Shown here piece after piece: positions 1 through 6,899 of a stretch of DNA of 12,999 nucleotides. Every line of letters starts with the position of its first letter. Position 1 is the first letter of the stretch. The DNA is taken from NCBI GenBank assembly GCA_003520555.1, contig DOUO01000187.1, positions 15,958 through 28,956 of the forward strand. Direction: 5' to 3'. Source of the stretch: Oscillospiraceae bacterium (GTDB taxonomy: Bacteria; Bacillota; Clostridia; Oscillospirales; Acutalibacteraceae). The notes beneath the pieces are model-generated. The model was not told the DNA's origin. It worked only from the letters and a program-made list of their open reading frames with translations, and made no database searches. A program made the translations under genes and the position numbers.

Positions 1-1080
1 TATGCGGAAGGCTATCCCGGAAAGCGTTACTACGGCGGCTGCCAGTGCGTAGACGTTGTAGAGGAAATTGCCCGTCAGCGCGCGTGTGAACTTTTCGGAG
101 CCGAACACGCAAACGTTCAGCCCCATTCCGGAGCTCAGGCAAACACGGCGGTTTATTTTGCAATGCTCAATCCGGGGGACACTGTAATGGGCATGAACCT
201 CAATGAAGGAGGACACCTTACTCACGGCTCGCCCGTTAACATTTCGGGTAAGTATTTTAACTTTGTACCCTACGGCGTCGATTCCGAAACCCACCGAATT
301 GATTACGACAAGGTGCTTGAAATCGCAAAGGAATGTAATCCAAAGCTTATTGTAGCCGGCGCTTCGGCTTATCCGCGCATTATTGATTTTGCAAAGCTCC
401 GTGAAATCGCGGACGCGGTAGGCGCTTACCTCATGGTTGATATGGCTCACATCGCGGGTCTTGTTGCCGCGGGCGTTCATCCCAACCCCGTTCCTTACTG
501 CGAATTTGTTACAACAACAACTCACAAAACTCTCCGCGGTCCCAGAGGCGGACTTATCCTTTGCCGCGAGGAGTTCGCAAAACAGATTGATAAGGCAATC
601 TTCCCCGGCACGCAGGGCGGTCCTCTTATGCACACAATCGCCGCAAAGGCTGTTTGCTTCGGCGAAGCTTTGAAGCCCGAATTTAAAGAATACGGAAAGC
701 AAATTGTCGCAAACTGCAAGGCGCTTGCCGACGGACTTATGAAGCGCGGTGTAAAGCTTGTTTCAGGCGGTACCGACAATCACGTTATGCTTATTGACCT
801 TCGTGACGCCGACGTAACAGGCAAGGAGCTTGAGGCTCGTCTTGACGACTGCTACATCACCGTCAACAAAAACACAATTCCCGGCGAACCTCGTTCACCG
901 TTTGTCACCAGCGGCGTGCGTATCGGCACGGCGGCCGTTACCACAAGAGGTCTTAAAGAAGAAGACATGGATTTAATCGCCGAGTACATCACTCTGGTTC
1001 TCAACGATTATGAGAACAGCAAAGAAAAGGTCAGAGCGGGCGTTGAAGCAATCTGCAAAAAATATCCGCTTTACGAATAA
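1..1080 (+). CDS. glyA: Serine hydroxymethyltransferase, 3' part (partial at left edge)
   Basis: This PLP-dependent cytosolic enzyme interconverts serine and tetrahydrofolate with glycine and 5,10-methylene-tetrahydrofolate, and is the main source of one-carbon units. The reading frame is open from base 1, so the true start lies outside the window. 359 residues are visible, and roughly 50-60 N-terminal residues are missing compared with the usual length of about 415. Diagnostic stretches are [13 protein letters not shown] at the left edge, [22 protein letters not shown], the VDMAHIAGL segment that contacts PLP, and VTTTTHKT, whose lysine (codon 526-528) forms the internal aldimine. The C-terminal folate-side motif [12 protein letters not shown] is also intact. 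No active-site residue is missing from the visible part. No strong terminator with a T-tract follows, so read-through into rarA is possible. The family assignment is essentially certain. Confidence 0.97.
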   Translation, partial: YAEGYPGKRYYGGCQCVDVVEEIARQRACELFGAEHANVQPHSGAQANTAVYFAMLNPGDTVMGMNLNEGGHLTHGSPVNISGKYFNFVPYGVDSETHRIDYDKVLEIAKECNPKLIVAGASAYPRIIDFAKLREIADAVGAYLMVDMAHIAGLVAAGVHPNPVPYCEFVTTTTHKTLRGPRGGLILCREEFAKQIDKAIFPGTQGGPLMHTIAAKAVCFGEALKPEFKEYGKQIVANCKALADGLMKRGVKLVSGGTDNHVMLIDLRDADVTGKELEARLDDCYITVNKNTIPGEPRSPFVTSGVRIGTAAVTTRGLKEEDMDLIAEYITLVLNDYENSKEKVRAGVEAICKKYPLYE

Positions 1081-1102
1081 GCTTAATTGAATTTAAATTG
1101 AT

Positions 1103-1184
1103 TGTAGGGGTCGGGTATTGACGGCTCGCAGGACAAAAGGTCTTTGTTGCTCAGCCTGCGCTCCGTTCAAAACCGAACCCTATA
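1103..1184. repeat. Imperfect inverted repeat, MITE/REP-like intergenic element
   Basis: The left arm is 1103-1132 (begins TGTAGGGGTCGGG). The reverse complement of the right arm is 1155-1184 (begins TATAGGGTTCGG). They match at 22 of 30 aligned positions, including a shared GCGCAGG/TCGCAGG-like inner end. The 22-nt centre contains a further short inverted repeat, ACAAA (1133-1137) with TTTGT (1143-1147). The whole could fold into one long hairpin as DNA or RNA. It fills most of the glyA-rarA gap and ends 21 nt before the rarA ribosome site. Its start resembles TGTAGGGGCGGG-type intergenic repeats that I recall from Clostridia genomes, but I cannot confirm family membership here. No convincing target-site duplication is visible. 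Confidence 0.55.
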
Positions 1185-1205
1185 TTTGTACTTATACAGC
1201 GCATT

Positions 1206-1212
1206 AAAGGTG
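1206..1212 (+). promoter_or_regulatory. Ribosome binding site that fixes the rarA start
   Basis: AAAGGTG lies 6 nt before the ATG at 1219. The frame is open further upstream, to an in-frame TTG-type codon at 1144. That extension would code low-complexity residues read from the inverted repeat and has no ribosome site, so 1219 is preferred. Confidence 0.7.
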
Positions 1213-1218
1213 ATACTT

Positions 1219-2481
1219 ATGAATAAACCGCTTGCCGACCGCTTCCGTCCGCAGTCTCTTGAAGATATCGTCGGACAAAAACACCTTATAGCCGAGGGAA
1301 AACCGCTTCGCAGAATAATCGAAAGCGGAAATATCCCCAATCTTATTTTTTACGGTCCTTCGGGCGTGGGAAAAACCACCCTTGCCACCTATATCGCCAA
1401 CAAAACAAACAAGCTTCTCAAAAAGCTGAACGGCACAACCGCCTCAACAGCCGACATCAAGGAAATTGTTTCGCAAATAGGCACTTTTTCGGGCATAAAC
1501 GGTATATTGCTCTATTTGGATGAAATTCAGTACTTCAATAAAAAGCAGCAGCAAACTCTGCTTGAATATATCGAAAACGGCAGCATTACACTCATTGCTT
1601 CCACAACCGAAAACCCGTATTTTTACGTCTATAACGCAATTTTAAGCCGTTCAACAGTGTTTGAATTCAAATCTGTCGAGCCCGAGGAGGTTGAAAAGGC
1701 TGTTTTGCGCGCCGCAAAGCTTTTGGAGGACGAACAGGGAACAGAGGTTGAAATATCCGATTTCTGCGTCAAAAAAATCGCTTCGGGCTGCGGAGGAGAT
1801 GTCAGAAAGGCAATGAACGCCGTTGAGCTTTCGGTGCTTGCCGCCGAAGCGGACGGCAACCGCAGAATTGTAACTCCGGAGGCGGTTGAGCAGCTTGTTC
1901 AAAAAAGCTCAATGCGTTACGACAGGGACGGCGATGAGCATTACGATATTGTTTCGGCATATCAAAAAAGCATGCGCGGCAGCGACCCCGACGCGGCTCT
2001 GCATTATCTCGGAAGGCTTATTGAAGCAGGTGATTTACCAAGCGCCTGCCGCAGACTTATGGTATGCGCCTGCGAGGACGTGGGACTTGCGTATCCTCAA
2101 ATTATTCCGATTGTAAAATCCTGCGTCGATATAGCGCAGGCGGTGGGCTTGCCCGAAGCGCGTATTCCGCTTGCGGACGCCGTAATTCTGGTAAGTACCG
2201 CTCCAAAGTCAAATTCGGGCGAGCAGGCAATTGACAAAGCTATTGCCGACATCCGCCGCGGGAACTCCGGACCTGTGCCGCGACAGCTTCAAAACAAGCA
2301 TTACGACGGCGATGACAATCCAAATAAAGGTCAGCATTATGTCTATCCTCACGACTACCCCAACCATTATATTTATCAGCAGTATTTGCCTGACCTTATT
2401 AAAAATAAAGTATATTACCAATACGGTGACAATAAAAACGAACAGGCGTTTAAAGCTTACTGGGATAAAATAAAAAAATAA
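1219..2481 (+). CDS. rarA: Replication-associated recombination protein RarA (MgsA-like AAA+ ATPase)
   Basis: This is a cytosolic clamp-loader-like AAA+ ATPase of 420 residues, the normal family length, that acts at stalled replication forks. The N-terminus ADRFRPQSLEDIVGQKHL is typical of the family. Walker A is GPSGVGKTT at residues 46-54 (K52). Walker B is LYLDEIQYF with D101 and E102. A sensor-1-like ASTTENPYF and an SRSTVFEF arginine segment follow. The second half carries the AAA-associated and MgsA C-terminal domains, with RLMVCACEDVGLAYP and the HYDGDDNPNKGQHYVYPHDYP stretch usual in RarA. Walker B reads DEIQ rather than the DEIH of E. coli RarA; I believe this variant is common in Clostridia but cannot check it. 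The start at ATG 1219 is chosen from its AAAGGTG site. The gene is probably transcribed with glyA or from a promoter I cannot see, and it ends at a strong terminator. Confidence 0.93.
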   Translation: MNKPLADRFRPQSLEDIVGQKHLIAEGKPLRRIIESGNIPNLIFYGPSGVGKTTLATYIANKTNKLLKKLNGTTASTADIKEIVSQIGTFSGINGILLYLDEIQYFNKKQQQTLLEYIENGSITLIASTTENPYFYVYNAILSRSTVFEFKSVEPEEVEKAVLRAAKLLEDEQGTEVEISDFCVKKIASGCGGDVRKAMNAVELSVLAAEADGNRRIVTPEAVEQLVQKSSMRYDRDGDEHYDIVSAYQKSMRGSDPDAALHYLGRLIEAGDLPSACRRLMVCACEDVGLAYPQIIPIVKSCVDIAQAVGLPEARIPLADAVILVSTAPKSNSGEQAIDKAIADIRRGNSGPVPRQLQNKHYDGDDNPNKGQHYVYPHDYPNHYIYQQYLPDLIKNKVYYQYGDNKNEQAFKAYWDKIKK

Positions 2482-2485
2482 ATTC

Positions 2486-2532
2486 GGCGCGATTGAGTTG
2501 GTTATTTTCAACAAAATCGCGCCTGTATTTTT
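2486..2532 (+). terminator. Rho-independent terminator after rarA
   Basis: GGCGCGATT (2486-2494) pairs perfectly with AATCGCGCC (2515-2523). A second small stem, GTTG/CAAC (2497-2500 with 2509-2512), forms inside the loop. The hairpin is followed by TGTATTTTT. It begins 5 nt after the rarA stop and isolates the starch operon from upstream transcription. Confidence 0.88.
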
Positions 2533-2538
2533 GGCAGT

Positions 2539-2581
2539 GAAAATAATTATTTTTTCCTAAAAAGAAAATTATTTTTTTTCC
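2539..2581. repeat. AT-rich tandem direct repeat upstream of the starch operon
   Basis: Two near-copies of GAAAA(TA)ATTATTTTTTCC lie 25 bp apart, at 2539-2557 and 2564-2581. The first copy contains the perfect 14-nt palindrome AAAATAATTATTTT (2540-2553). The pair lies between the rarA terminator and the CBM26-dockerin gene, 86 nt before its ATG, where a promoter or operator is expected. It could be an UP-element-like A/T tract, a regulator site or simply AT-rich spacer. I could not place a convincing -35/-10 pair in this gap. Confidence 0.4.
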
Positions 2582-2666
2582 AATATAGTATTATTAAAGG
2601 GTAAATATGGAGTAGTATTGCATGCTATCCTAAGGAGAAATCAAACAAGTTTGGAGGAACATTATT

Positions 2667-4199
2667 ATGGTAAAACGTCAGCACAAGTTTTTATCCTTGG
2701 TTCTGTGCGCCGCTTTGCTGTGCACCGCGCTTCTGCTCGGCACGTTCAGTGCGTTTGCCGCTGCGGGCGACACCGTTTATGTTAAGCTTAACAACGGCTG
2801 GTCAAGCGTTCACTGCTACATGTGGAACAGCGACAGTGACAAGAATGCCGAGTGGCCCGGTCCCTTAATGACCAAGGTTGCAGACGGAGTATATTCTTAC
2901 ACACTGCCCAAGGCTTATTCCAACATCATCTTTAACAACGGCAGCGGCGGCTCCGGAAATCAGACAGATGATATGACATATCCCGGCGGCGGCCAGATTT
3001 ACGACCTGAAAGGCAACTCATGGTCAAAATATTCGGGCGGCAGTCAGAATCCCACACAGGCAACTCAGGCTACACAGTCAACACAGAAGCCCGCACCCTC
3101 GGATTCTTATACCGTTTATCTTAAAAACACCGCGGGCTGGAGCACCGCTTACTGCTATATGTGGAACAGCGACTCAGATTCAAATTCCGCGTGGCCCGGT
3201 CAGACAATGACCAAGGTTGAGGATAACGTGTATTCCTATACCTCCTCAAAATCATTCACCAACTGTATCTTTAACGGCGGCGGAGACCAGAACAAGACCG
3301 CTGACCTTACAACAAAGTACGGTCAAATTTATGATAATTCAACAAACACTTGGTCTGTTTATGACACAAGCCCCCTGCAGGTAAAATCTTATTCGGCAGA
3401 TCCTACCGAAAATGTTTACACAGGCATGGAGGTTTCACTTGCGGCTAAGGCTGCAAGCACAGGCGGTACCGTAGTTTACAAGTTCAGCGTTACAAACGCT
3501 TCCGGCGGCACATCTGTTATCGCTCAAAACTACACCGGCGCTGCTTCCTGGACTCCCTCAGCGGCAGGTAACTACACAATCACATTTGATTTTGCCGACA
3601 CGGCAGGCAACACAAACACACGCTCGCTTAAGCTGAACGTTCAAAACGACGCTTCGCTTACGGCGCCTATCATCAAGTCGGTTGTTCCCTCAAATCTTAA
3701 CCTCATTAAGCGCAACAAGGCCGCTACAGTTTCCGTAAGCGCCGGCGGCGGCAAGACCGGCACAAATCTTCTGTTCTATAAGTACATTGTAAAGGATCCC
3801 AACGGCGTTTCAAACACACCGTATTATACTCTTAACAGCACTTACAGCTTCACACCCACAATGCTCGGCAAGTATACCGTAGAGGTGTTTGTACAGGCTT
3901 CCGACAATACAACCGTCAACAAGACCTATACCTACACTGCTACCGACAGCGACGTTACCAATCCCACCACCGTTACAATGCCGCCTTCCGTAACCGAAAA
4001 GCCGACATCGTCTTCGGGATATCAGCTTGGCGACGTTAACAAAGACGGTATTGTAAACATCAAGGACGCGACATACATTCAGAAGTATCTGGCTTCATAT
4101 CCCGGATTTACCGTTACCCTTGAACTCGGCGACGTTAACAGAGACGGAGTTGTTTCGGTTAAGGACTCAACCGCGATTCAAAGATTGATTAATCAATAA
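2667..4199 (+). CDS. Secreted non-catalytic starch-binding protein: 2x CBM26, 2x Ig-like, type I dockerin
   Basis: This 510-residue exported protein has no recognisable catalytic domain. Residues 1-31 are a signal peptide (basic start, hydrophobic core, AFA cleavage motif). Two CBM26-type starch modules follow at about 36-122 and 148-232. Both contain a CYMWNSDSD strand, then WPG, MTKV, VYSYT and QIYD. They are joined by a Thr/Gln/Pro linker (128-145). Two beta-sandwich, Ig-like modules cover about 236-327 and 333-427, and are followed by a Thr/Pro/Ser linker. Residues 452-510 are a dockerin with two calcium-loop helices, DVNKDGIVNIKD (456-467) and DVNRDGVVSVKD (489-500). The family inference is starch binding plus docking onto a cohesin of a scaffoldin, as in the R. 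bromii amylosome. GGAGG at 2653-2657 supports the ATG. The amylase gene follows after 17 bp. The domain calls for the CBMs and dockerin are firm; those for the Ig-like modules are weaker. Confidence 0.88.
   Translation: MVKRQHKFLSLVLCAALLCTALLLGTFSAFAAAGDTVYVKLNNGWSSVHCYMWNSDSDKNAEWPGPLMTKVADGVYSYTLPKAYSNIIFNNGSGGSGNQTDDMTYPGGGQIYDLKGNSWSKYSGGSQNPTQATQATQSTQKPAPSDSYTVYLKNTAGWSTAYCYMWNSDSDSNSAWPGQTMTKVEDNVYSYTSSKSFTNCIFNGGGDQNKTADLTTKYGQIYDNSTNTWSVYDTSPLQVKSYSADPTENVYTGMEVSLAAKAASTGGTVVYKFSVTNASGGTSVIAQNYTGAASWTPSAAGNYTITFDFADTAGNTNTRSLKLNVQNDASLTAPIIKSVVPSNLNLIKRNKAATVSVSAGGGKTGTNLLFYKYIVKDPNGVSNTPYYTLNSTYSFTPTMLGKYTVEVFVQASDNTTVNKTYTYTATDSDVTNPTTVTMPPSVTEKPTSSSGYQLGDVNKDGIVNIKDATYIQKYLASYPGFTVTLELGDVNRDGVVSVKDSTAIQRLINQ
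3054..3089 (+). repeat. Degenerate 9-bp tandem repeat coding the T-Q linker
   Basis: Four imperfect 9-bp units (ACACAGGCA, ACTCAGGCT, ACACAGTCA, ACACAGAAG) encode TQA-TQA-TQS-TQK between the two CBM26 modules. The units keep the reading frame, so slippage would lengthen or shorten the linker by three residues without breaking the protein. Confidence 0.7.
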
Positions 4200-4205
4200 T
4201 ATAAT

Positions 4206-4210
4206 AGGTG
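4206..4210 (+). promoter_or_regulatory. Ribosome binding site that fixes the amylase start
   Basis: AGGTG lies 6 nt before ATG 4217. An in-frame GTG at 4208 is part of this site and therefore unlikely to be the start. Confidence 0.7.
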
Positions 4211-4216
4211 AAATAT

Positions 4217-6610
4217 ATGGCAAGAGTAAAAAAGTTATCAGCTATATTTCTTGTCCTTGCAATTATCATCACCGGTGGAATAATTACAGCAGCCGCAGCT
4301 TCGGCACCTGAACCGGAGGCTGCGGGCACGGCTGAAAAAATCGTGATTCACGCAAGACAAGACGGCGTTTCGCAGCTGTATGTCTATTTGTGGAACTCGC
4401 TTCCGACAAACTCTGCAATGTCAAAAGCTTATCCCGGCGAAAAAATGACTGAAAACGGCGATTGGCTTGACTACACCGTAAACGGCGTAACTAAGGTTAA
4501 CGCGGTTATTACGGACGCAAACGGAAAACAATATTCAAGAGAGCAAAAGCTCACAACTCCCGAGGGTGAAACCAAGGAATGGTGGTTCTCAAACGGTAAA
4601 TGGTCAAAGTATAATCCTGACAAAGCGGACCCCATTGACAGCGTTGACATCCGTGAAGAAAGTATTTATTTTGTAATGACAACCCGTTTTTATGACGGCG
4701 ATACAGGCAACAATGTCCACTGCTGGGACGACGCCAAGGCAAACAATCCCGATTCGGACCCGGCGTGGCGCGGCGACTTTAAGGGACTTGCCGACAAGCT
4801 TGACTATATCAAGGCTCTCGGCTTCTCCGCAATTTGGGTAACTCCCGTTGTTACCAACGCCTCAGGTTATGACTACCACGGCTACCACGCAATGGACTTC
4901 TCAACGGTTGACAAACGTTACGAAAGCGACGACTTCGACTTTGACGACCTTATTCGCGCCGTTCATGAAAAAGGAATGAAGCTGATTCAGGACGTTGTTT
5001 TGCAGCATACGGGCAACTTCGGCGAAGCTCACTTCTGCCCGCTGTTTGAAAAGGACTATTCGGCTGACCTTTCCGATTTGGAAGCTTCAATGAAGCCTAC
5101 CGACTATTTACTCAACAGCTTTGGTCTTAAGTCTGCCGAGGAATACTGGGCGCAGCAGCCTTCCATTCAGTATCAGCAAAGACTTAACTTAATGAAGGAC
5201 ACAACCTATTCCGGCGAAAACGGCAACTCAACAGGCAACATGCCCGCGTCAACCGATTACGGTATGAATAAGGTGTCCACAGACGCAAAGTACAATCCAA
5301 ACAACTATTATCACACAGGTTATTTCCAGAGCCTTAACTGGGACGACTGGACCTGCAAATACTGTCAGATTGCCGGTGACTGCGTTGACCTCAATACCGA
5401 AAATCCTGCCGTTGCCGAATATATGACAGATACCTACAGCGAATATATTGCCAGAGGTGTAGACGGCTTCCGCGTTGACACCGTGCGCCACATTCCCAGA
5501 GTTGTGTTGAATATCATGTTTAACGAACAGCTTTACGACGCGGCAAAGGCGGCAGGCAAAACAAATTTCCATATGTTCGGTGAAATCTGCACACGTTACA
5601 CGCAGATTTGGTACCGCGACCACGCCGAGGAAAGTACTCCGTACTACACATGGAAGGAAAGCAACAGCAAATGGGCTGACAAATGGTCTTGGGAAAGCTC
5701 TCCCGAGGCGGTTAACGCAAACATGAACCTCACTTTTGACCACTACCTTGAAGAGGATAACCCGTCAAAGCAGCCCACTTCAACAAACGCTAACCTTAAC
5801 GGCGTAAGCTACCATACTCCCGACCGTTCAAAGGCTTCGGGCATGGAAGGAATTGACTTCCAAATGCACCGTATGTTCGGCAACGCCTCCAATGCGTTTA
5901 ATTTTGCTACCGGTACCGACAAGTACTACAACGACGCAACCTACAACGTAATGTATGTAGACTCTCACGACTACGCTCCCGAACAGCCTGATGAAAAAAC
6001 ACGTTTTTCGGGCGGAACACAAACATGGGCCGAAAACCTTGATTTGATGTTCACCTTCCGCGGTATTCCGTGTATTTATTACGGCTCGGAGGTTGAATTC
6101 AAAAAGGGCTGTAAAATCGACGAAGGTCCAAACATTGAGCTTGAAAACTCAGGCAGAGCTTACTTCGGCGACTATCTTGAAGGCGATGTAAACGCAACCG
6201 ATTTCAGCGAATACACCGCAAGCGGCAATGTTAAGAAAACACTTGAAAGTCCGCTTTCAAAGCACCTTTCAAAGCTTAACGCGATAAGACGCGCGATTCC
6301 CGCTCTTCAAAAGGGTCAGTACACTGCAAATTCCTCAAACGTTTCCGGCGACATGGCGTTCATCCGCCGCTATACAGACGACGATACCGACAGCCTTGCG
6401 CTTGTTGCTATTTCCGGCGGAGCAACCTTTAAGGGCGTTCCCAACGGCAAGTATGTTGACGCTGTAACAGGCGATGTTCAAACCGTTTCCGGCGGCACAC
6501 TCACGGTTCCGTCAATCGGAAAGGCAAATATGAGAGTATACGTTTGCTGCGCTTCAGGCTTCACAGGCATTGACGGAGCAATCGGCGGCACAAGCTCATA
6601 CATTAAATAA
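4217..6610 (+). CDS. Secreted GH13 alpha-amylase with N-terminal CBM26-like module
   Basis: This 797-residue exported enzyme is predicted to hydrolyse alpha-1,4 bonds in starch outside the cell. Residues 1-28 are a signal peptide ending in AAAA|S. Residues about 40-132 look like a diverged CBM26 (LYVYLWNS, AYPGEKM, WWFSNGKWSKY). The catalytic (beta/alpha)8 barrel starts near residue 145 (ESIYFVMTTRFYDGD). GH13 motifs are region I DVVLQHTGN (259-267), region II GFRVDTVRH with nucleophile D421, region III MFGEIC with acid/base E456, and region IV VDSHD with stabiliser D585. A beta-sandwich domain C ends the protein. The catalytic triad is complete. Two neighbouring positions deviate: region I has Q263 and region IV has S583 where Asn is more common. 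There is no dockerin, SLH or LPXTG anchor. It is probably co-transcribed with the upstream dockerin protein. Exact specificity (amylase, neopullulanase or maltogenic) cannot be read from sequence alone. Confidence 0.9.
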   Translation: MARVKKLSAIFLVLAIIITGGIITAAAASAPEPEAAGTAEKIVIHARQDGVSQLYVYLWNSLPTNSAMSKAYPGEKMTENGDWLDYTVNGVTKVNAVITDANGKQYSREQKLTTPEGETKEWWFSNGKWSKYNPDKADPIDSVDIREESIYFVMTTRFYDGDTGNNVHCWDDAKANNPDSDPAWRGDFKGLADKLDYIKALGFSAIWVTPVVTNASGYDYHGYHAMDFSTVDKRYESDDFDFDDLIRAVHEKGMKLIQDVVLQHTGNFGEAHFCPLFEKDYSADLSDLEASMKPTDYLLNSFGLKSAEEYWAQQPSIQYQQRLNLMKDTTYSGENGNSTGNMPASTDYGMNKVSTDAKYNPNNYYHTGYFQSLNWDDWTCKYCQIAGDCVDLNTENPAVAEYMTDTYSEYIARGVDGFRVDTVRHIPRVVLNIMFNEQLYDAAKAAGKTNFHMFGEICTRYTQIWYRDHAEESTPYYTWKESNSKWADKWSWESSPEAVNANMNLTFDHYLEEDNPSKQPTSTNANLNGVSYHTPDRSKASGMEGIDFQMHRMFGNASNAFNFATGTDKYYNDATYNVMYVDSHDYAPEQPDEKTRFSGGTQTWAENLDLMFTFRGIPCIYYGSEVEFKKGCKIDEGPNIELENSGRAYFGDYLEGDVNATDFSEYTASGNVKKTLESPLSKHLSKLNAIRRAIPALQKGQYTANSSNVSGDMAFIRRYTDDDTDSLALVAISGGATFKGVPNGKYVDAVTGDVQTVSGGTLTVPSIGKANMRVYVCCASGFTGIDGAIGGTSSYIK

Positions 6611-6613
6611 TAT

Positions 6614-6670
6614 AAAATTTTTCAAAAGTCCGTTTCATTGAAGCGGACTTTTCTGCTGTTGAAAAATTTT
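6614..6670 (+). terminator. Terminator hairpin inside a larger inverted repeat after the amylase
   Basis: The inner hairpin pairs 6624-6635 (AAAAGTCCGTTT) with 6641-6652 (AAGCGGACTTTT is the 3' arm) around a 5-nt loop, with one G-T pair. It ends in TTTT and acts as a Rho-independent terminator, although the T-tract is short. A perfect 12-nt outer inverted repeat flanks it, AAAATTTTTCAA (6614-6625) with TTGAAAAATTTT (6659-6670). The right outer arm contains the -35 box of the next promoter. Confidence 0.75.
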
Positions 6671-6687
6671 GATAATTGTAGTATAAT
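6659..6687 (+). promoter_or_regulatory. Sigma-A type promoter of the DUF951-prfA operon
   Basis: The -35 box is TTGAAA (6659-6664) and the -10 box is TATAAT (6682-6687), with a 17-bp AT-rich spacer. Transcription would begin around 6694, giving a short leader before the ribosome site at 6707. This is the best promoter in the window. Confidence 0.78.
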
Positions 6688-6706
6688 ATAAATTCAGAAA
6701 GAATAC

Positions 6707-6713
6707 GGAGGTG
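6707..6713 (+). promoter_or_regulatory. Ribosome binding site implying a TTG start for the DUF951 gene
   Basis: GGAGGTG lies 6 nt before TTG 6720. The in-frame GTG at 6711 is part of the site itself, so TTG is the more likely initiation codon. Confidence 0.7.
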
Positions 6714-6719
6714 TTTTTC

Positions 6720-6896
6720 TTGGTCTATAGTACGGGCGACAGGGTGGAGCTTAAAAAGCCGCATCCCTGCGGCTGCAAAAACTTCACAATTCTGCGCGTC
6801 GGAATGGATTTTAAAATTCGCTGTGAGAAGTGCGGACGGGAAGTTATGGTACCCAGAAATAAAATTGAGAAAAACATCAAAAAGGTATTGGAGTAA
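6720..6896 (+). CDS. DUF951 family small zinc-ribbon-like protein
   Basis: This small protein of 58 residues has unknown molecular function and matches the DUF951 family of Firmicutes. It shows the family signature: GDRVELKKPHPCGCKNF at the N-terminus, then RVGMDFKIRCEKCGREVMVPR, with a basic C-terminal tail (KNIKKVLE). Cysteines in CGC and in CEKCG could bind a metal; this is an inference. The TTG start at 6720 is chosen because GGAGGTG stands 6 nt ahead. It is the first gene of the housekeeping operon, and its stop lies 3 nt before the prfA ATG. Its final codons carry the prfA ribosome site (TTGGAG, 6888-6893), so the two are translationally close. A role related to translation or nucleic acids is suggested only by the neighbours. 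Confidence 0.88.
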   Translation: MVYSTGDRVELKKPHPCGCKNFTILRVGMDFKIRCEKCGREVMVPRNKIEKNIKKVLE

Positions 6897-6899
6897 GCT

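Noticed and set aside
1144..1218. 25-residue N-terminal extension of RarA
   Set aside because: It would be translated from the inverted repeat, lacks a ribosome site, and the family N-terminus fits the ATG at 1219.
2582..2650. Possible -35/-10 promoter for the starch operon (TAAATA or TATTAT as -10)
   Set aside because: No acceptable -35 at 16-18 bp from either candidate; the region is too AT-rich to call a promoter by eye.
3054..3089. Short repeats considered as a CRISPR-like array
   Set aside because: The units are 9 bp, contiguous, in frame and encode a T-Q linker; there are no spacers.
5249..5743. 164-codon open frame on the minus strand inside the amylase
   Set aside because: It is antisense to the GH13 catalytic core, shows no recognisable domain or ribosome site, and is explained by the codon bias of the real gene.
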